DNA from: Pithys albifrons albifrons
Lineage: Eukaryota > Chordata > Aves > Passeriformes > Thamnophilidae
Direction of reading: 5' to 3'
DNA: 64,000 bases
Assembly (NCBI RefSeq): GCF_047495875.1
Contig: NC_092462.1
Coordinates: forward strand, 41,205,669-41,269,668
The notes under the pieces: model-generated
Database searches by the model: none
What the model was told of the DNA's origin: nothing
What the model saw: only the letters and a program-made list of their open reading frames with translations
Shown: piece by piece, positions 30,101 through 41,754 of the stretch
Position numbering within the stretch: position 1 is the first letter of the stretch
Layout: each line of letters starts with the position of its first letter
Position numbers and translations under genes: made by a program

Positions 30101-31979
30101 AATTAGGAAAAAACCCTAAATTGTCCGGTTGTATCATCTGCAACTGAATCAAATTCTTTAAATCCTGAAATTTTTATTACAATTCCCTCCTCCATTAGTT
30201 AAAATAAATAAATAAAGCAAAGGTGTGGGGAGGGAGAGAGAGAAACTTACCTAAATCTTCCAGCATTAGCATAGGAATATTACTACTCTGTCATTTAGAA
30301 CTTGGTAAACATATTTAAAGGTGTAAGTCCCCTGACAAAAAGGGATGTCCTTGGTAAATATTTTTTTACTTTGTCTGGTTTCACATGTAATAGGAAGCGT
30401 TGGTTTCCCTATTTTACAGTGAGTGGTCAAGTAAAAAAAAATGGAATGGAATATAACTATTGAAACAGTCTATGTTCTTATTTGAAGTGGCAGAATTACT
30501 CAGGCCATGCTTTATTTAAAATCTGAATATTTTCATTTTATTTTGCTTTTCCCCATAAAAGAGTTTTTCATGCCTTTGGAATGTCAGAATGAGCTGTGTG
30601 ATACTAAGAACGCATCTTAAGTCACTGATCCAAACCTAGACAGTTTTTAAAAATCAAGCGGCTTTCACTTCCTCTCAGGAGTTGCTGGCTCTTCCGGGTG
30701 AATCTTAATTCTTCCAGATTTTGAAAATATTGTTACTTTTAAAACTAAGCTGAATCATTAGACTGATATTCAGCTATCATGCACAAATTATATGAGTTTC
30801 TTAGATGCAACCTTAAAAGTAACCACACTGCAAGGACACGGGGTTTGTGTGACAGACCAGCACTGGAGTTGGTTTCACTGCAGCCTCTGCTTCCACGTGC
30901 TGCTGGCTAAGCTTTTTTCCCTCCAGCTTGGACGAGTCTTTTGCCTGCTTTGCTTGGTTCCTCAGTGAAATAAAGATAGTAATATTCTAGCAATTAAGCA
31001 TGCTTTTAAAGCCCATTTTCTCAAAGAACTTATGAAGTAGGTTTCACTACATTCATGCCTAACAGTACTGATAGAATCATAGGGAAGACAATGTTCTTAT
31101 GTGAAAATGCTTCTTTTGATTTTGTCTTGAATCATGAAATATATTGACAGCATATAGTATTTAAGTGACTGTTTTTACAGAATCTGTATTTATGTGATCT
31201 TCTTTGAAAAATAAGTAATGCAAAGAAGTCGTTGTATGCATTTGAACCTATGTATTAAAAAAGAGGAAAAACTAATTGTTCAGTTCAGGTGAAGTCTTCA
31301 TTATAAATGGCAATCAGCATCACTTAGCCTCGGGCATGCATCCTAAATTTTTGAGGAAGTTTTCTGGGACATAACCTCTTTTGCACATATGCTAAAGAGC
31401 TGCAAAACCTTTAGTCTTGTCTCTTGGAGAAGCGTGGTTACTTTTGTGGTGTTTGGTCAACATTTTATTTCTCATCACTACAATGTTATGTAAGTGATGA
31501 CAACAAAAAGTGCTAGCAACCGATCAAATTTGATAATGATGAAATGTATTCTACTGTGTCTTATGTTTACGTTGAAAATAATTTTTATAGAATAATTATT
31601 GAGCAAAAAAAATTTAAAGTTTCTAGTAGAAATACCAACAGAGCTTTGATCATGATAGCATAAATGCAGCACGGTAAAAATAAGCCGAAGGAGTTTACAA
31701 ATTTCTATGTGAGATATGCTATGCACAAAAGAGAGAGAGCAATAGACAGACAGGTAGTGAGGTACATATCAGACATTATAAGGTGAAATTGCCATACAGC
31801 AAAGGAATGTATAATATGAAATTAAATACATGTGTTAATGAAGTAGGAAATTGTATACATGTAAGAGTTGTTCATCTTTCATTCACATGGATAGTCAGAA
31901 TAATAGTACCTGACAAAGAACTAAGAGAAGGGTTAACATTCAATGTGAGGTGGAGTGTTTAATGGATGAACTTAAAAGC

Positions 31980-32350
31980 AGATAACAATATAGCATCCTA
32001 TGTATACTTTCATAATTGCTCGTTCCCCCAGAGATAATGGATATCATTATCAGCGGCGCCTGTCCTAAGAAACCTGGCAAGGTTATGATTGTTTGTTACA
32101 GCTTTGGTTATATTAACATACACATTAATATTTATAAATATTTGATGTCATGTTAATTTTTCATATAAGATGATTTATGTAATGCTGCTGTGCCCTGTTA
32201 GAGGGCATTTGCAGTGTGCTTCATAAGGAAAGAGAATTGATGCATGTTCTTTAAGAGGACTTGCCTCTGTATTGCAGTGCTCATCGTGCATTATTCTGGA
32301 GAACAGTGATTTAAGGATAAATTATCTGAATTGCTGATGCATTCCATTAA
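31980..32350. promoter_or_regulatory. Candidate conserved non-coding element / enhancer
   Basis: The block is dense in homeobox-type ATTA/TAAT cores and has an unusual dyad at 32033-32051 (GATAATG, GATAT, CATTATC). An isolated GC patch CGGCGCC follows at 32054-32060. A perfect 6-bp stem, TGCCCT and AGGGCA around GTTAG, lies at 32191-32207. No frame is open across it. This texture (AT-rich, information-dense, lacking simple sequence) is typical of vertebrate developmental enhancers. Conservation itself cannot be seen from one sequence, so the call is inference. Confidence 0.3.
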
Positions 32351-32578
32351 CATTTTAAATAAAACATAAAGAAAAGACCACTATAGGAAATAAAACAATG
32401 ATATCAACATGGGGGAGGGGGATTTTGCTCCCAAAAAATAAGACTCCTTGGTTTGACCTACCTTTTTTTGCATATTGGGAGAAATTAATAATTATATTCA
32501 GGGCATAGCTGTAGAAATTTGGTAGGAAATACTGCATCAGCTTCACAAATAATTTTTGAGAAAAGAGTAATTTTATAC

Positions 32579-32580
<2 letters not shown>

Positions 32581-32627
<47 letters not shown>
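32581..32627. repeat. (ACAT)n-(AT)n microsatellite
   Basis: Three ACAT units at 32581-32592 run into an uninterrupted AT dinucleotide array, 32591-32627 (18.5 units). Expected to be length-polymorphic and able to extrude a cruciform. The apparent Tyr/Ile-repeat open frame on the minus strand here (32355-32681) is an artefact of this repeat. Confidence 0.97.
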
Positions 32628-32632
<5 letters not shown>

Positions 32633-35274
32633 CTTTTGATGACAGAGATAGCTTATGATAAATCCAATCATAAAGAAACATAAAATTTAGCTCTGTCTAA
32701 AGCAGGGAGTATGACATAAGAAGTGATGTAAGTAACTATGCTGTTAAACTTCACTATTTCTCACTAATGACTGGAAGCATAATCTCAAATCACTGAGCTT
32801 GTGAATTAGTGGATATACAAACAAGTGCAATGAAAGGATATTGTATCACAAAATGTAGGGGGTTTAATTTGACAAATGTAGTTTGTTTATTTGGCAAATG
32901 CAATTTCGTTTGGCTTGTTCATAATACTTTGCACTTTAAAAAAATTTTACAGGATGTTTTGTGAAACAATAAAATTTTCATAACAGGAAGTCTTACTGCA
33001 GCGCATTACCTACTAAGTCTTTGGGAAATGCACAAAATCACTTTTTGTGCTTTCCCATGGGCTTGCAAGTGCAGCAGTATCACATAATGTATGTGTTCAT
33101 ACATGCATTCTTCTTCAGACACACACATTATTAATTGATTCAGTTTACTTTCCTGCACTTGGATTATGAAACTAAATTTAAAAAATAAGCAAACTGTTAG
33201 AAAGAACAATAACCACAATTATTTATATCATTTTTGTCAATTTAGTAACCATGGATTTAAAGTGAAAGAACTGATTTATACTAATGTCTGATATTTTGTT
33301 TGATTGTCTGTAATACATGGTAGTAATATCAGTCCGTTTCCTTGACAGAATTTAGTTTCAAATCCAGACTTCATATAAATATTACTTTGAATGATTCAAA
33401 ATCCCAGACTTCCAAAATCTTGCACATTCCCATGGTACATAATCCTAGGACGATCTGCAGGGTGCTGGCACACATATAAAACAAGCAGCAATAAGCATCT
33501 TCCTGGCTGAGCCAGCAGAACTGAGCCTTGAATTCTACCCTCTGGTTAGCAGACCTTCAAAACTACTCAGCAGATCTTCCTTAAAATTAACATCAGAATT
33601 TGGTAGAAACAAGTCTACTAGCCCCGGGATAATAAAATATCCTTGTAGGTTTGAGTGTTAGGGAAACATTCATTCATTACCCTAAAAAATTCATAATTTA
33701 GTGGAGTTTTTTAAAGGTTGTAGATTATTAAAAATTAACTAATTCCCTAAATATACATGGAATATATTAATGAGTTCTAATCACAGAGGTTTCAGGTTAT
33801 AAGAAACTATGACCATCTTTGATTTTATATTTCCATTACAATGGGCAGTTATCACTTGTCTTTAAATTAAAATATTTTGGTTTTGTCTTTTGAATACTAG
33901 GATGTGAAGTTACAATATGGTTGGGAGGAAGCAGTGATTCCAGGTTCTGGCTCTCTCTCAGATTTTCCATATTATGTAAGGCCAGTTATTTAGAGTGGGT
34001 TTCTCTAACTTCATATCATATGTTACATATATCTACTCATTGCATGTCTGCTTTAACCTAGTTGTGTGAACAACTTCTATAGATTTTACAGGGGCAGCAA
34101 TCACAGAAATCAGCTCATCCCTTCTAAAATGACTAATAGTGTTCATTTCATTCCTTGAGTGGAAATTAAGTAAGAAAAAATCCAGCTTTACTATGAAACT
34201 ATTTTTTGTGAAAATGAACTTTGGGAAGTCAGGATATGCAGAGAATCCATTAGCTCTCCCATCATAGGAGACCAGTCCATTCTTCTGAGATACAATGATC
34301 CCACAAAAGTACCATCTCTCTTCCTACTCCTCCTACTGAGGGGATTTCTGACTGAGGCTTTTCAGTGTCTGTCACCATGTCACTTTCAAATCATGGTACA
34401 AACAATGGGGAACATATGGGGAACTCATAAATTACAAATCTTGGTTTTTAAAAAATTGAATATGATCAATGAATTAGGTTATGCAGAAAAGAATTGTTTC
34501 TGAGATATGATCTACAGTTATCCTTACCTGATATTATAAATATTTTACATTATAATTTATATTACAAATGTTTTTATAAATGAATGCATCCATAAAGTAG
34601 TTTTTTAACACAAAAGACACTGGTTGGTTGAGTTGCCTGTCAGCTTTTAGCAGTTGGAAAGTGGTTACAGATTAATTAATCTGGAACCAAGAATAATGTT
34701 TAATATCTATAGTCAGAAACTGATCAAAGTAACAGCAGTATACAGGACGATTTGCCCGGGGGACGGGGAGGGGGAAATTATCTCAGTATGGATGTTTAAA
34801 ATACCATGTCTTTATGGCTTCAGATAGAATTGTTAAAATATATTATCTGTGGAGTTTCTCTGGAAGATATTTTACAAGTAGCGTCAAAGGAGAAGCTTGT
34901 TATCTGTCTCAACATCAGAAAGCCAATGTATTTTTTCATAGCACTCTGATTGCACAAGTCATGTGTCTGTGTTTTGCTGTAAATCTCTCGAATCTCTGTA
35001 ACCTGCACCACAATTACCCAAACACCCACCTTTGCTACTATAAAGTCTTTTGGCTTTTGAAGTCAAATCATAGGATTTCACTCAAAGTCACAGATGTGAA
35101 TGAACAGTATCTCTTGATTTTAGACCATCTCTTTTAAAAGTATTTCCTCTGCTTGTTCTATGAAATATGAGCACATCTTCTAAACTGCATCTATACGATT
35201 ATATAGACTTTTGCCTTCAGGGATAATATCTTGATGAATTTGTGATTGGATTTGGTCAGCAAAATTTATAATAT

Positions 35275-35296
35275 TTCAAAATAAAATAAAATAAAA
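35275..35296. repeat. (ATAAA)n short tandem repeat
   Basis: About four AAAAT/ATAAA units followed directly by ACCCCGG. This is ordinary simple sequence. Confidence 0.85.
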
Positions 35297-38200
35297 CCCC
35301 GGCAGCACTTTGATCCAGAACTGGATTAGATAATGTAGTGACGAGCGTGGTACAAGACCCTACGCTGTAAGTGAGAATACTGCAGAAGGTATACTATTTC
35401 TTAAGTCCTCTTTTCAATTTTCAATACCAAATGAGAATTTCATCAGAGTTAACTATCATGGAAGAGGAGGATGAGAAGAAATTACAGAGAATCTCTGGGC
35501 TGGAACATGATTAAGTAGTCATACACTACAGTAACTGAAGTGACAGTGGACATTAATTGATCTTCTCTGTGGAAAATGCCAGTACAGGCAGCAGATACTT
35601 ACAGTGAGAAGAAATGCCACCCTTGTACAAAATATAAGCACCTATTATCTAATGAAAACGTTAAATTAAATTTGATCATTTTTAATGTGAAGATTGATTT
35701 ATACAGGGTTTAAAAAATAAGTCTATGTTAGGCCAAGTGGTGATAGTATTATTAGAAGACAAAAGGCAAAAAAGGCAAGTGTAAGGCAAAAATAACAAAA
35801 ATATTCCCCATTCCCCCTTTTTTTTGGTTTCGTTTGTTTTGTTGTTGTTGTTTTTTTTATGAGTAAAAAGTGTTGTCCTTAATTATGATTTTTACTGATG
35901 AAATCTTAATATTTGGTAGAAAGAATATACAAGTGCAATGCTTTATTAACTTTTATTACCCAACTTGTGAGAAATCCAAACAGTAAAAGAAAATCATGTA
36001 TAATGACAAGTGCTTTGGATAATTAGAGGGAGGAAATTCTAAGTAAATCTTGGGTTTTATTAATAGCAAAGAGTGGCATTTGCAATATATGTTTGTATGG
36101 TTTCTAGCTTTTTAAGCCCCTAAGTACTGAAACCCTGCCTGATGTGTGACCAGAGCTGTGCATTGGCAGTGAAAGGAGCTGAGGAGGCACACTCCATAGC
36201 TTAGCTAGGAGCAGAGAAACAAGCATCCTGTGCTCGGTGTAGTGTGAAGTAAAACAGCATAATTGCAGTTAACAACTAATTTCAGATTTTAAAGATTCAC
36301 ACATGTCAAGAGAAGTGATTCTGTGAGACTTTCTTGTTTGTATTTTTTTCCTGGGTTTTTTTCTGTTGTGATACTGGGAAGTAGGTAGAGATATGCAGAA
36401 AAGAATAGATGTGGCAGAGTTTACTGGAGAAAATAAAGCAATAAAAGCAGTTGCTATCAAAGTGGTTATTCTGTAAGGAAACAGTTCACCATTGATGATA
36501 CAGTCAGGATGGAGATTCTTTCTAGCAAAGAGAGGTCTGGAACCTGTCCTTAATTTAAAAAATAAAAGGTGATATAAAGTCCTGCACTATCCATGATACT
36601 AGACTATAGCAGACTAACTGTTCATGACAGTTTCAGAAGGAAGAAAAAAAGTATTCAAAATAGCAATACTCTTTTTAAGTAATGGGTGATTTTAAATATT
36701 AATTTTAATAAAATATTCTAGTAAATAGAAATACTACAAATGCACAGTACTCAGTACAAATCAAAGTAAAATACAAATACCAGTAAAATATTTAACATTT
36801 CATTATAAAATGGTGATATATAGTGTAAAAATACACAAACATGAGTTATTAATGCATTGAAGGAAAGGCATTTAGCTGTAACTGACATTTCTACAAAACA
36901 GCAACAAAGAAAGGTGACTAATTCATTCCCATCAACTTAGTAAAAATGTTTTGAAGTAGGAAAACACTTAATGGAGCCTTCACAAGGCACATTTAAAAAC
37001 TGATACTTTTTGCAACTTAACTTTTTGATAGATTTTTATTAAGTATTTTTGAAAGCTGCTGGTAGTACAAAGTGAAGTAACTAGTAACTGGTACAAAGTA
37101 AGATCAGTAAACCCATGCTGTTTTATTCTAACCTAATTGTTTGAAATTCTCAACTAACTTATATTAGTCTTTTTTTAAGCTGAATTATTTGGGAGGTTTA
37201 TTTATTATTTATTCTAAATTTATTTTTTCTGTTTAAGAAGCACCTTTTTATAACAAGTATTAAATATTATTCAGATCCTTGCTTGTTATCTTGATATCTA
37301 TTTGTTTTACTATAGACTATACCACATATAATGTGGAAATTCAGACATAAGCAAGAGGAGGCTGAATTTTAACAGCCTTCAATATGGTGTGAAAATTAGC
37401 CAGCATGTTGGTCATGACGAGGAATGCCTCCTCTAATCTCTTCAATTACTTGTGCATAGATTGGTACGACAAGTGCTCAGCATCATGAGTGAGCACAGAT
37501 AATCAAAGGAAGCCCCGTAATCAAACTACAAACCTCCCATTTCTCTTCCTTGGCAAACATGAAGCAAAGAAACAATCTGAAACTCTTTCCTATATTTGAC
37601 ACAAATAAGGCAGGAGGATCAGAAGGATAAAAAGTAATAGCTGAGAGAAGGTGGTGAATGATAGGTGCTTTCTACAATCAAGGACTAGCATTTTTAACTG
37701 ATTATACACATTGTTTACAAGCTTGTAAGTACTGCTGCTAGTTTTTCTCTTGTTCATTCAATTCTTCCTGGAGATATTTTTTTCTCAATGATACAGAATA
37801 TGTATTATTCTAATTTTTAAATTTCCACCAGTTGTAGAAACGTGGCTGGGAATACTATACCTGCCAGCCATCTGAATCTACAATATATTCTTCTTAAAGT
37901 TCGTGTCAAAGTAGTGAGAGTTTGTAACTCCACAATTACATCAGAGATTCAAAAGTGTAAGTCATTCTATCATTTGGTGAACTAAGTTATGCAGTATCTT
38001 GTATAAAGTGTAAGCTTAGGCAAACTAAGCAGTCTCAAGTCTATCAGCTCAGTATTAAAAGCTTAGCATGCCTGAATGAGAAAATAGCCTTAAAAGGTTT
38101 AAAAATAACTATTTTGAATACAATGTTTCCAAAAAATGACTGTTCTCCTAAAACTCTGTCTTTTCCTTTCATTCCAAATTGAATTAAAAATTAAACCTTC

Positions 38201-40037
38201 TTTCTGCTAGACCAGCTCCTCCATTTTTGCAATGTTCAGGGTTAGTGGAGAAGAGAAAGATTTTAAGTCACTTCTGTGTAGTTAAGTGAAGGTTCAAATG
38301 GTCCTAGAAAATGTTCCACTCAGTTTCTGGTTATTTTGAATTAAATGGGTTAGAATGATGACACAAGGGCTACTCAAAGAGCCAAGGTTAAGCTAAATCA
38401 CTTTACTAATACTGGTACAGTGCAGAAATGTCTTTTAATAAAAACCTTACTGACTGACAACTAGCAGCAGTGAAGAGGTACAATGGAGCTAAGTTCCAGG
38501 TAATGTTCCCTGCTGGGAAGGAAATGTCCTCTTCAGAAGGTAAGGTTTCTGAAGATACTCTCTGAACTAAGTATTTCCCACTTAAAAATTGCAGAAATTT
38601 CATTTCTGCTATTCTGTCTAGTTTCTGAAAGGGCTCTTGTTGATGAGCAATGGAATTTAAAATAAAAAGATTTCTCTCTTCCAACTGTAGTCTGTCTGCT
38701 AGTCCCAGCACAGCCATATTTTAGTGAGCCAATGCCCACACATCTCCTGTGGTCAATTAAAGTGTAAAACTGAAGAGAAAGTATTGTAAGTATGAGAGAG
38801 CATTGAGAGAAAAATCAGGTGGACAAAGCTGTGGAAAAAACTACAGAGCTTAAGTAAGGTGGATTTGTGCCTGACATGCATGAAGGAAGGAGAGCTAGTG
38901 AATGTCCTCAGAGAAGCTGGCTGAGTGATCACTGGTTTAGTCTGATGTCCAAATACAAAAAAAATAAGAAGAGAAGAGAACTGTTTCAAGTAGAACTGAA
39001 ACAGAATAATTGAGAGGTTTAAAGTGACCGGGGAAGAAGAGTGGGAATCAGTTTGCTAATGCAACCTTTTTTTTTTTCCCCAAGTCAGAAATGAAAAGTC
39101 TTCCTTCATTTCTGATTATCTAACTTTGGTTAGCATTTAAATTTCATATTTGGTCGGGGGTTTTTCTTCCTAAGAAGGGCGCTCCAAACTGAAATGTAAT
39201 ATTACTTATTTTATTCTAGCATATTCCATATCTAAGTATTTAAAAGAAACCGGTAGCGGAAACTGAATAGAAAGAGAACAGAGGGATGTTCTTTTCACTT
39301 AGCTTAGTCCATCATCATACAAATTTATTAGTTGAGAAAGATTTGTTGACCAAAGGCTAAAATTTCTGAGTACTTACTCTGAAAGCTAATGTTTATCCAC
39401 CAAATAAGTTTTTCATTTTCATGTTTTTTTACTCAGAAGTTATAAGAATAAAATAAATTAACATTAAAACTTGCAAATCTACAATTCTACAAGTAAGAAA
39501 CAGCAAAGTGTGGGGTGCCTGTGAAATATAATTTCTGTGGTAATGTTACATGATTTAATTAAATGACTGCAAAGAGTGGCCCCACCTATAGAAATGAATC
39601 ATCAGTTTGTACCAAATGGCTTTTCCTTAGAATCCTTTCTTCTTTAGTCGAAAGTATGAATGTTTGTGAAGGATTGCAAGGCAAAAGGTCATTTCATACT
39701 TAGGGAACATAATGTCACCTGAAGAACACAGCAATCAGTTTGCCTCTGCTAAAGGTTTATATATGGTTATGAGTGAGTCTCTCAAGCCCAAATGTTCACA
39801 GTTGGCTCTACTAGATTAGATATTTTCTAGAAACACAGACAATGCTGTGCAGCACAGTGATCTGTCTTCCACCTACTTGTATATTCCAAATTAGGCACAC
39901 AAAATTTCTACACTAGTCAAACAACTCTAGAGTTTGAATTCTGGGCCTTTGGACGTTTCTTTTCAATGTAAAATACTAAAACATCATTTTAAAGTAATAC
40001 AGAACTTCATATGATAGAACTGATGATGTTTTCAAAT

Positions 40038-40100
40038 AATCATAGAATATCCTGAATTGCAAGGGACACACAAGGATCGTTGAAGTCAAACTCCTGTACA
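40038..40100 (-). mobile_element. CR1 LINE fragment, 3' end (reverse orientation)
   Basis: ATCATAGAATATCCTGAATT, GCAAGGGACACACAAGGATC and GTTGAAGTCAAACTCCTG read as the reverse complement of an avian CR1 3' end. The familiar form is ATCATAGAATATCCTGAG followed by TTGGAAGGGACCCACAAGG and ATCATCGAGTCCAACTCCTG. Only about 60 bp is recognisable, and beyond 40100 the similarity decays. The element therefore inserted on the minus strand. Confidence 0.8.
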
Positions 40101-40880
40101 TAATTATAGTGGGACATAGTAAGAAAGGTCAGGTAAAATCTATTGATTGTAGGAGATAAAACTAAATAGTGATTAACTATCTTTCCTCTAAATAAGAATG
40201 GCCTCCACAAAACTAAGTATTTGGTCATTAGAGTATTCTTATATCTAAAACCAGGATGCAGAATTGCAGTTACGCAGGCAGCCTGGAGTGTTAATGGTGC
40301 TGTCTGATTATTGATTGATACAGCAATCTCATTACTCTTTGCATATCACTTCTCATTTTAAGGTGTAATAATAAGTGTATATATTAAAATAGCCTAGTAT
40401 TATACATGAGGATTAACACATGCAAATGCAATTTTTGAAGCCAAAGTAGTACTTACACATATAGAAAACTTAGAAAAATGAGGAATATTATCAGCATAGA
40501 CATGGAACCTATTATCAAATTACCAAAGGAAGTGGTGTGTGAATTTGATTACTGCCAATGCTGTTACTTATATGTATTGCCATGGCTTCAGTGAGCACTC
40601 AGACTGTGAAAGCTCAGAGACATGCTGCATTAGATGTAGCAGAATGGAAAAAGACTCTTCCTGCTTCCAGGGAACTTTACTATCTAAGCATTAAACAAAC
40701 GCAACAAGGCAGAGAGACTAATGGCGGCACTAGGAGTACCAGTCAGCACAATCACATATACTGTCCAAGCTTTTTGAAGTTATCATGGGAAAGAAGATCT
40801 CTAAGCAACAGTAAGAGAACAAGGGAGATGGCTGGCTTTGTGCTTTTTACCAAGAATTTCCCCCAAGTGTGAGAGAAATT

Positions 40881-40903
40881 GGGGCAGGGAGTGGGGGGTG
40901 GGG
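40881..40903 (+). other. G-quadruplex candidate
   Basis: GGGGCAGGGAGTGGGGGG followed by TGGGG gives four G-runs with loops of 2, 3 and 1 bases. It is an isolated G-rich patch in AT-rich sequence. Function is unknown. Confidence 0.75.
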
Positions 40904-41185
40904 AAGGAGTGAAGCAGAGAAATGCATTTCAGACTTTAAGAGTTGGCAACAGTGACTGGCATCGTATGCCAGGTTGACATGGGTGTTGAGCTCTTGACAG
41001 AAAGAAAGTGAGACTGACAGGATGGAAAAGGGCAATGGGAGAATCCTTAAAATGAAGACAAGTAGCTTAAGTTCAGTACTAGAGAAGATGCTGCCAGAGG
41101 AAGGAAATGTTATTGCCAAAGTGGTAGGCTGTACAAATACAACCTTTGTAGGAATACTCAGGAAAGTCGTAAGCCACATAAAACT

Positions 41186-41222
41186 TTTTTCTTTTCTTTT
41201 TTCTTTTTCTTTTTTTTTTTTT
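41186..41222. repeat. Pyrimidine-rich T/C tract
   Basis: TTTTTTC and TTTTC units pass into a 12-14 base T run. It may be simple sequence or the complement of a decayed poly(A) tail. No retrocopy body is recognised on either side. Confidence 0.8.
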
Positions 41223-41664
41223 ACTTTCTGTTATAGAAATCTTTCTGACAAACAATTCCGGTTTATTGTTTGGAGATTCTTTTGAGAACTCTTTATTTTA
41301 TAATGGAGAAATATAAATGCAGAGCTCTAGTTTTGCCAGCACTGGAGCTATAGATTTCTTCTGCTAGTTCTTTATGATTTTCCATTTCTTTATGATCAGT
41401 GTAAGAACCAAAAAGCTGTACTTTTACAATGTGCATATACAAAGGGTTTCTCTAGTTTCTTAATGTTTAGGAAAGAGACACTATAGCTGTTCCCAGACAA
41501 TTTATGTTGTAAAAAGAAGCTAATTACAACTATCCTTTTCCATGTTGCCCTCTTGCAAGTCTAGTTCCCAGAATAGTGGTACAGCTTTTTAATGAGTCAG
41601 CAAATGTTAGAACTGACATTAGTGCTAAACTGGGATTTAGTTTTTTTGAGATTCAACCCTAAGA

Positions 41665-41693
41665 ATCATAGCAAATCATGGAATTGCTATGAT
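41665..41693. repeat. Inverted repeat, 10-bp perfect stem
   Basis: ATCATAGCAA at 41665-41674 and its exact complement TTGCTATGAT at 41684-41693 flank a 9-base loop. It stands 44 bp from another perfect palindrome at 41737-41754. It could be a fossil of a short inverted-repeat element or chance. It does not look like a microRNA precursor because the stem is too short. Confidence 0.85.
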
Positions 41694-41736
41694 ATCATCA
41701 GCACATCACAAGTGTTCACTGGTCAGAGGAAAATGT

Positions 41737-41754
41737 TGGATTTTTAAAAATCCA
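41737..41754. repeat. 18-bp perfect palindrome
   Basis: TGGATTTTTAAAAATCCA is self-complementary over all 18 bases without a spacer. AT-rich content makes it less surprising than its length suggests. Confidence 0.9.

Larger units (their letters stand above)
20371..31979. other. AT-rich intergenic stretch, no gene seen
   Basis: No supportable exon. It holds an old amniote repeat candidate at 22650-22715, a G-run cluster at 25695-25720, a T run at 26704-26719 and an A/C tract at 27119-27170. An AAAT run lies at 30200-30216. A slightly GC-richer patch at 30820-30960 has a pyrimidine-rich TTTTTTCCCTCCAG acceptor-like sequence, but the frames after it close quickly and no donor follows. The open frame on the minus strand at 28070-28348 is not recognised as any protein. 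Confidence 0.55.
32351..40037. other. AT-rich intergenic stretch, no gene seen
   Basis: Apart from the microsatellite at 32.6 kb, nothing coding is supported. It contains a G-rich spot at 34758-34774 (three G-runs), an (AAAAT)n run at 35275-35296 and a T/G-rich tract at 35814-35859. The 103-codon minus-strand frame at 38406-38717 reads less repetitively than most but shows no known domain. It is also not framed by clear splice sites, so it is not called. Confidence 0.55.

Noticed and set aside
30905..30970. Acceptor-like TTTTTTCCCTCCAG followed by a possible exon
   Set aside because: Frames after the AG close quickly and there is no donor within a reasonable distance.
31068..31085. GATAGAATCATAGGG as a CR1 end
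   Set aside because: Only the short AGAATCATAG core matches, and no CR1 body is found on either side.
32355..32681. Minus-strand frame with Tyr-Ile repeats
   Set aside because: The repeat is the translation of the (AT)n microsatellite.
38406..38717. Minus-strand frame of 103 codons with protein-like composition
   Set aside because: No family recognised, overlapped by another frame, and no good splice-site pair. It could only be rescued by conservation data.
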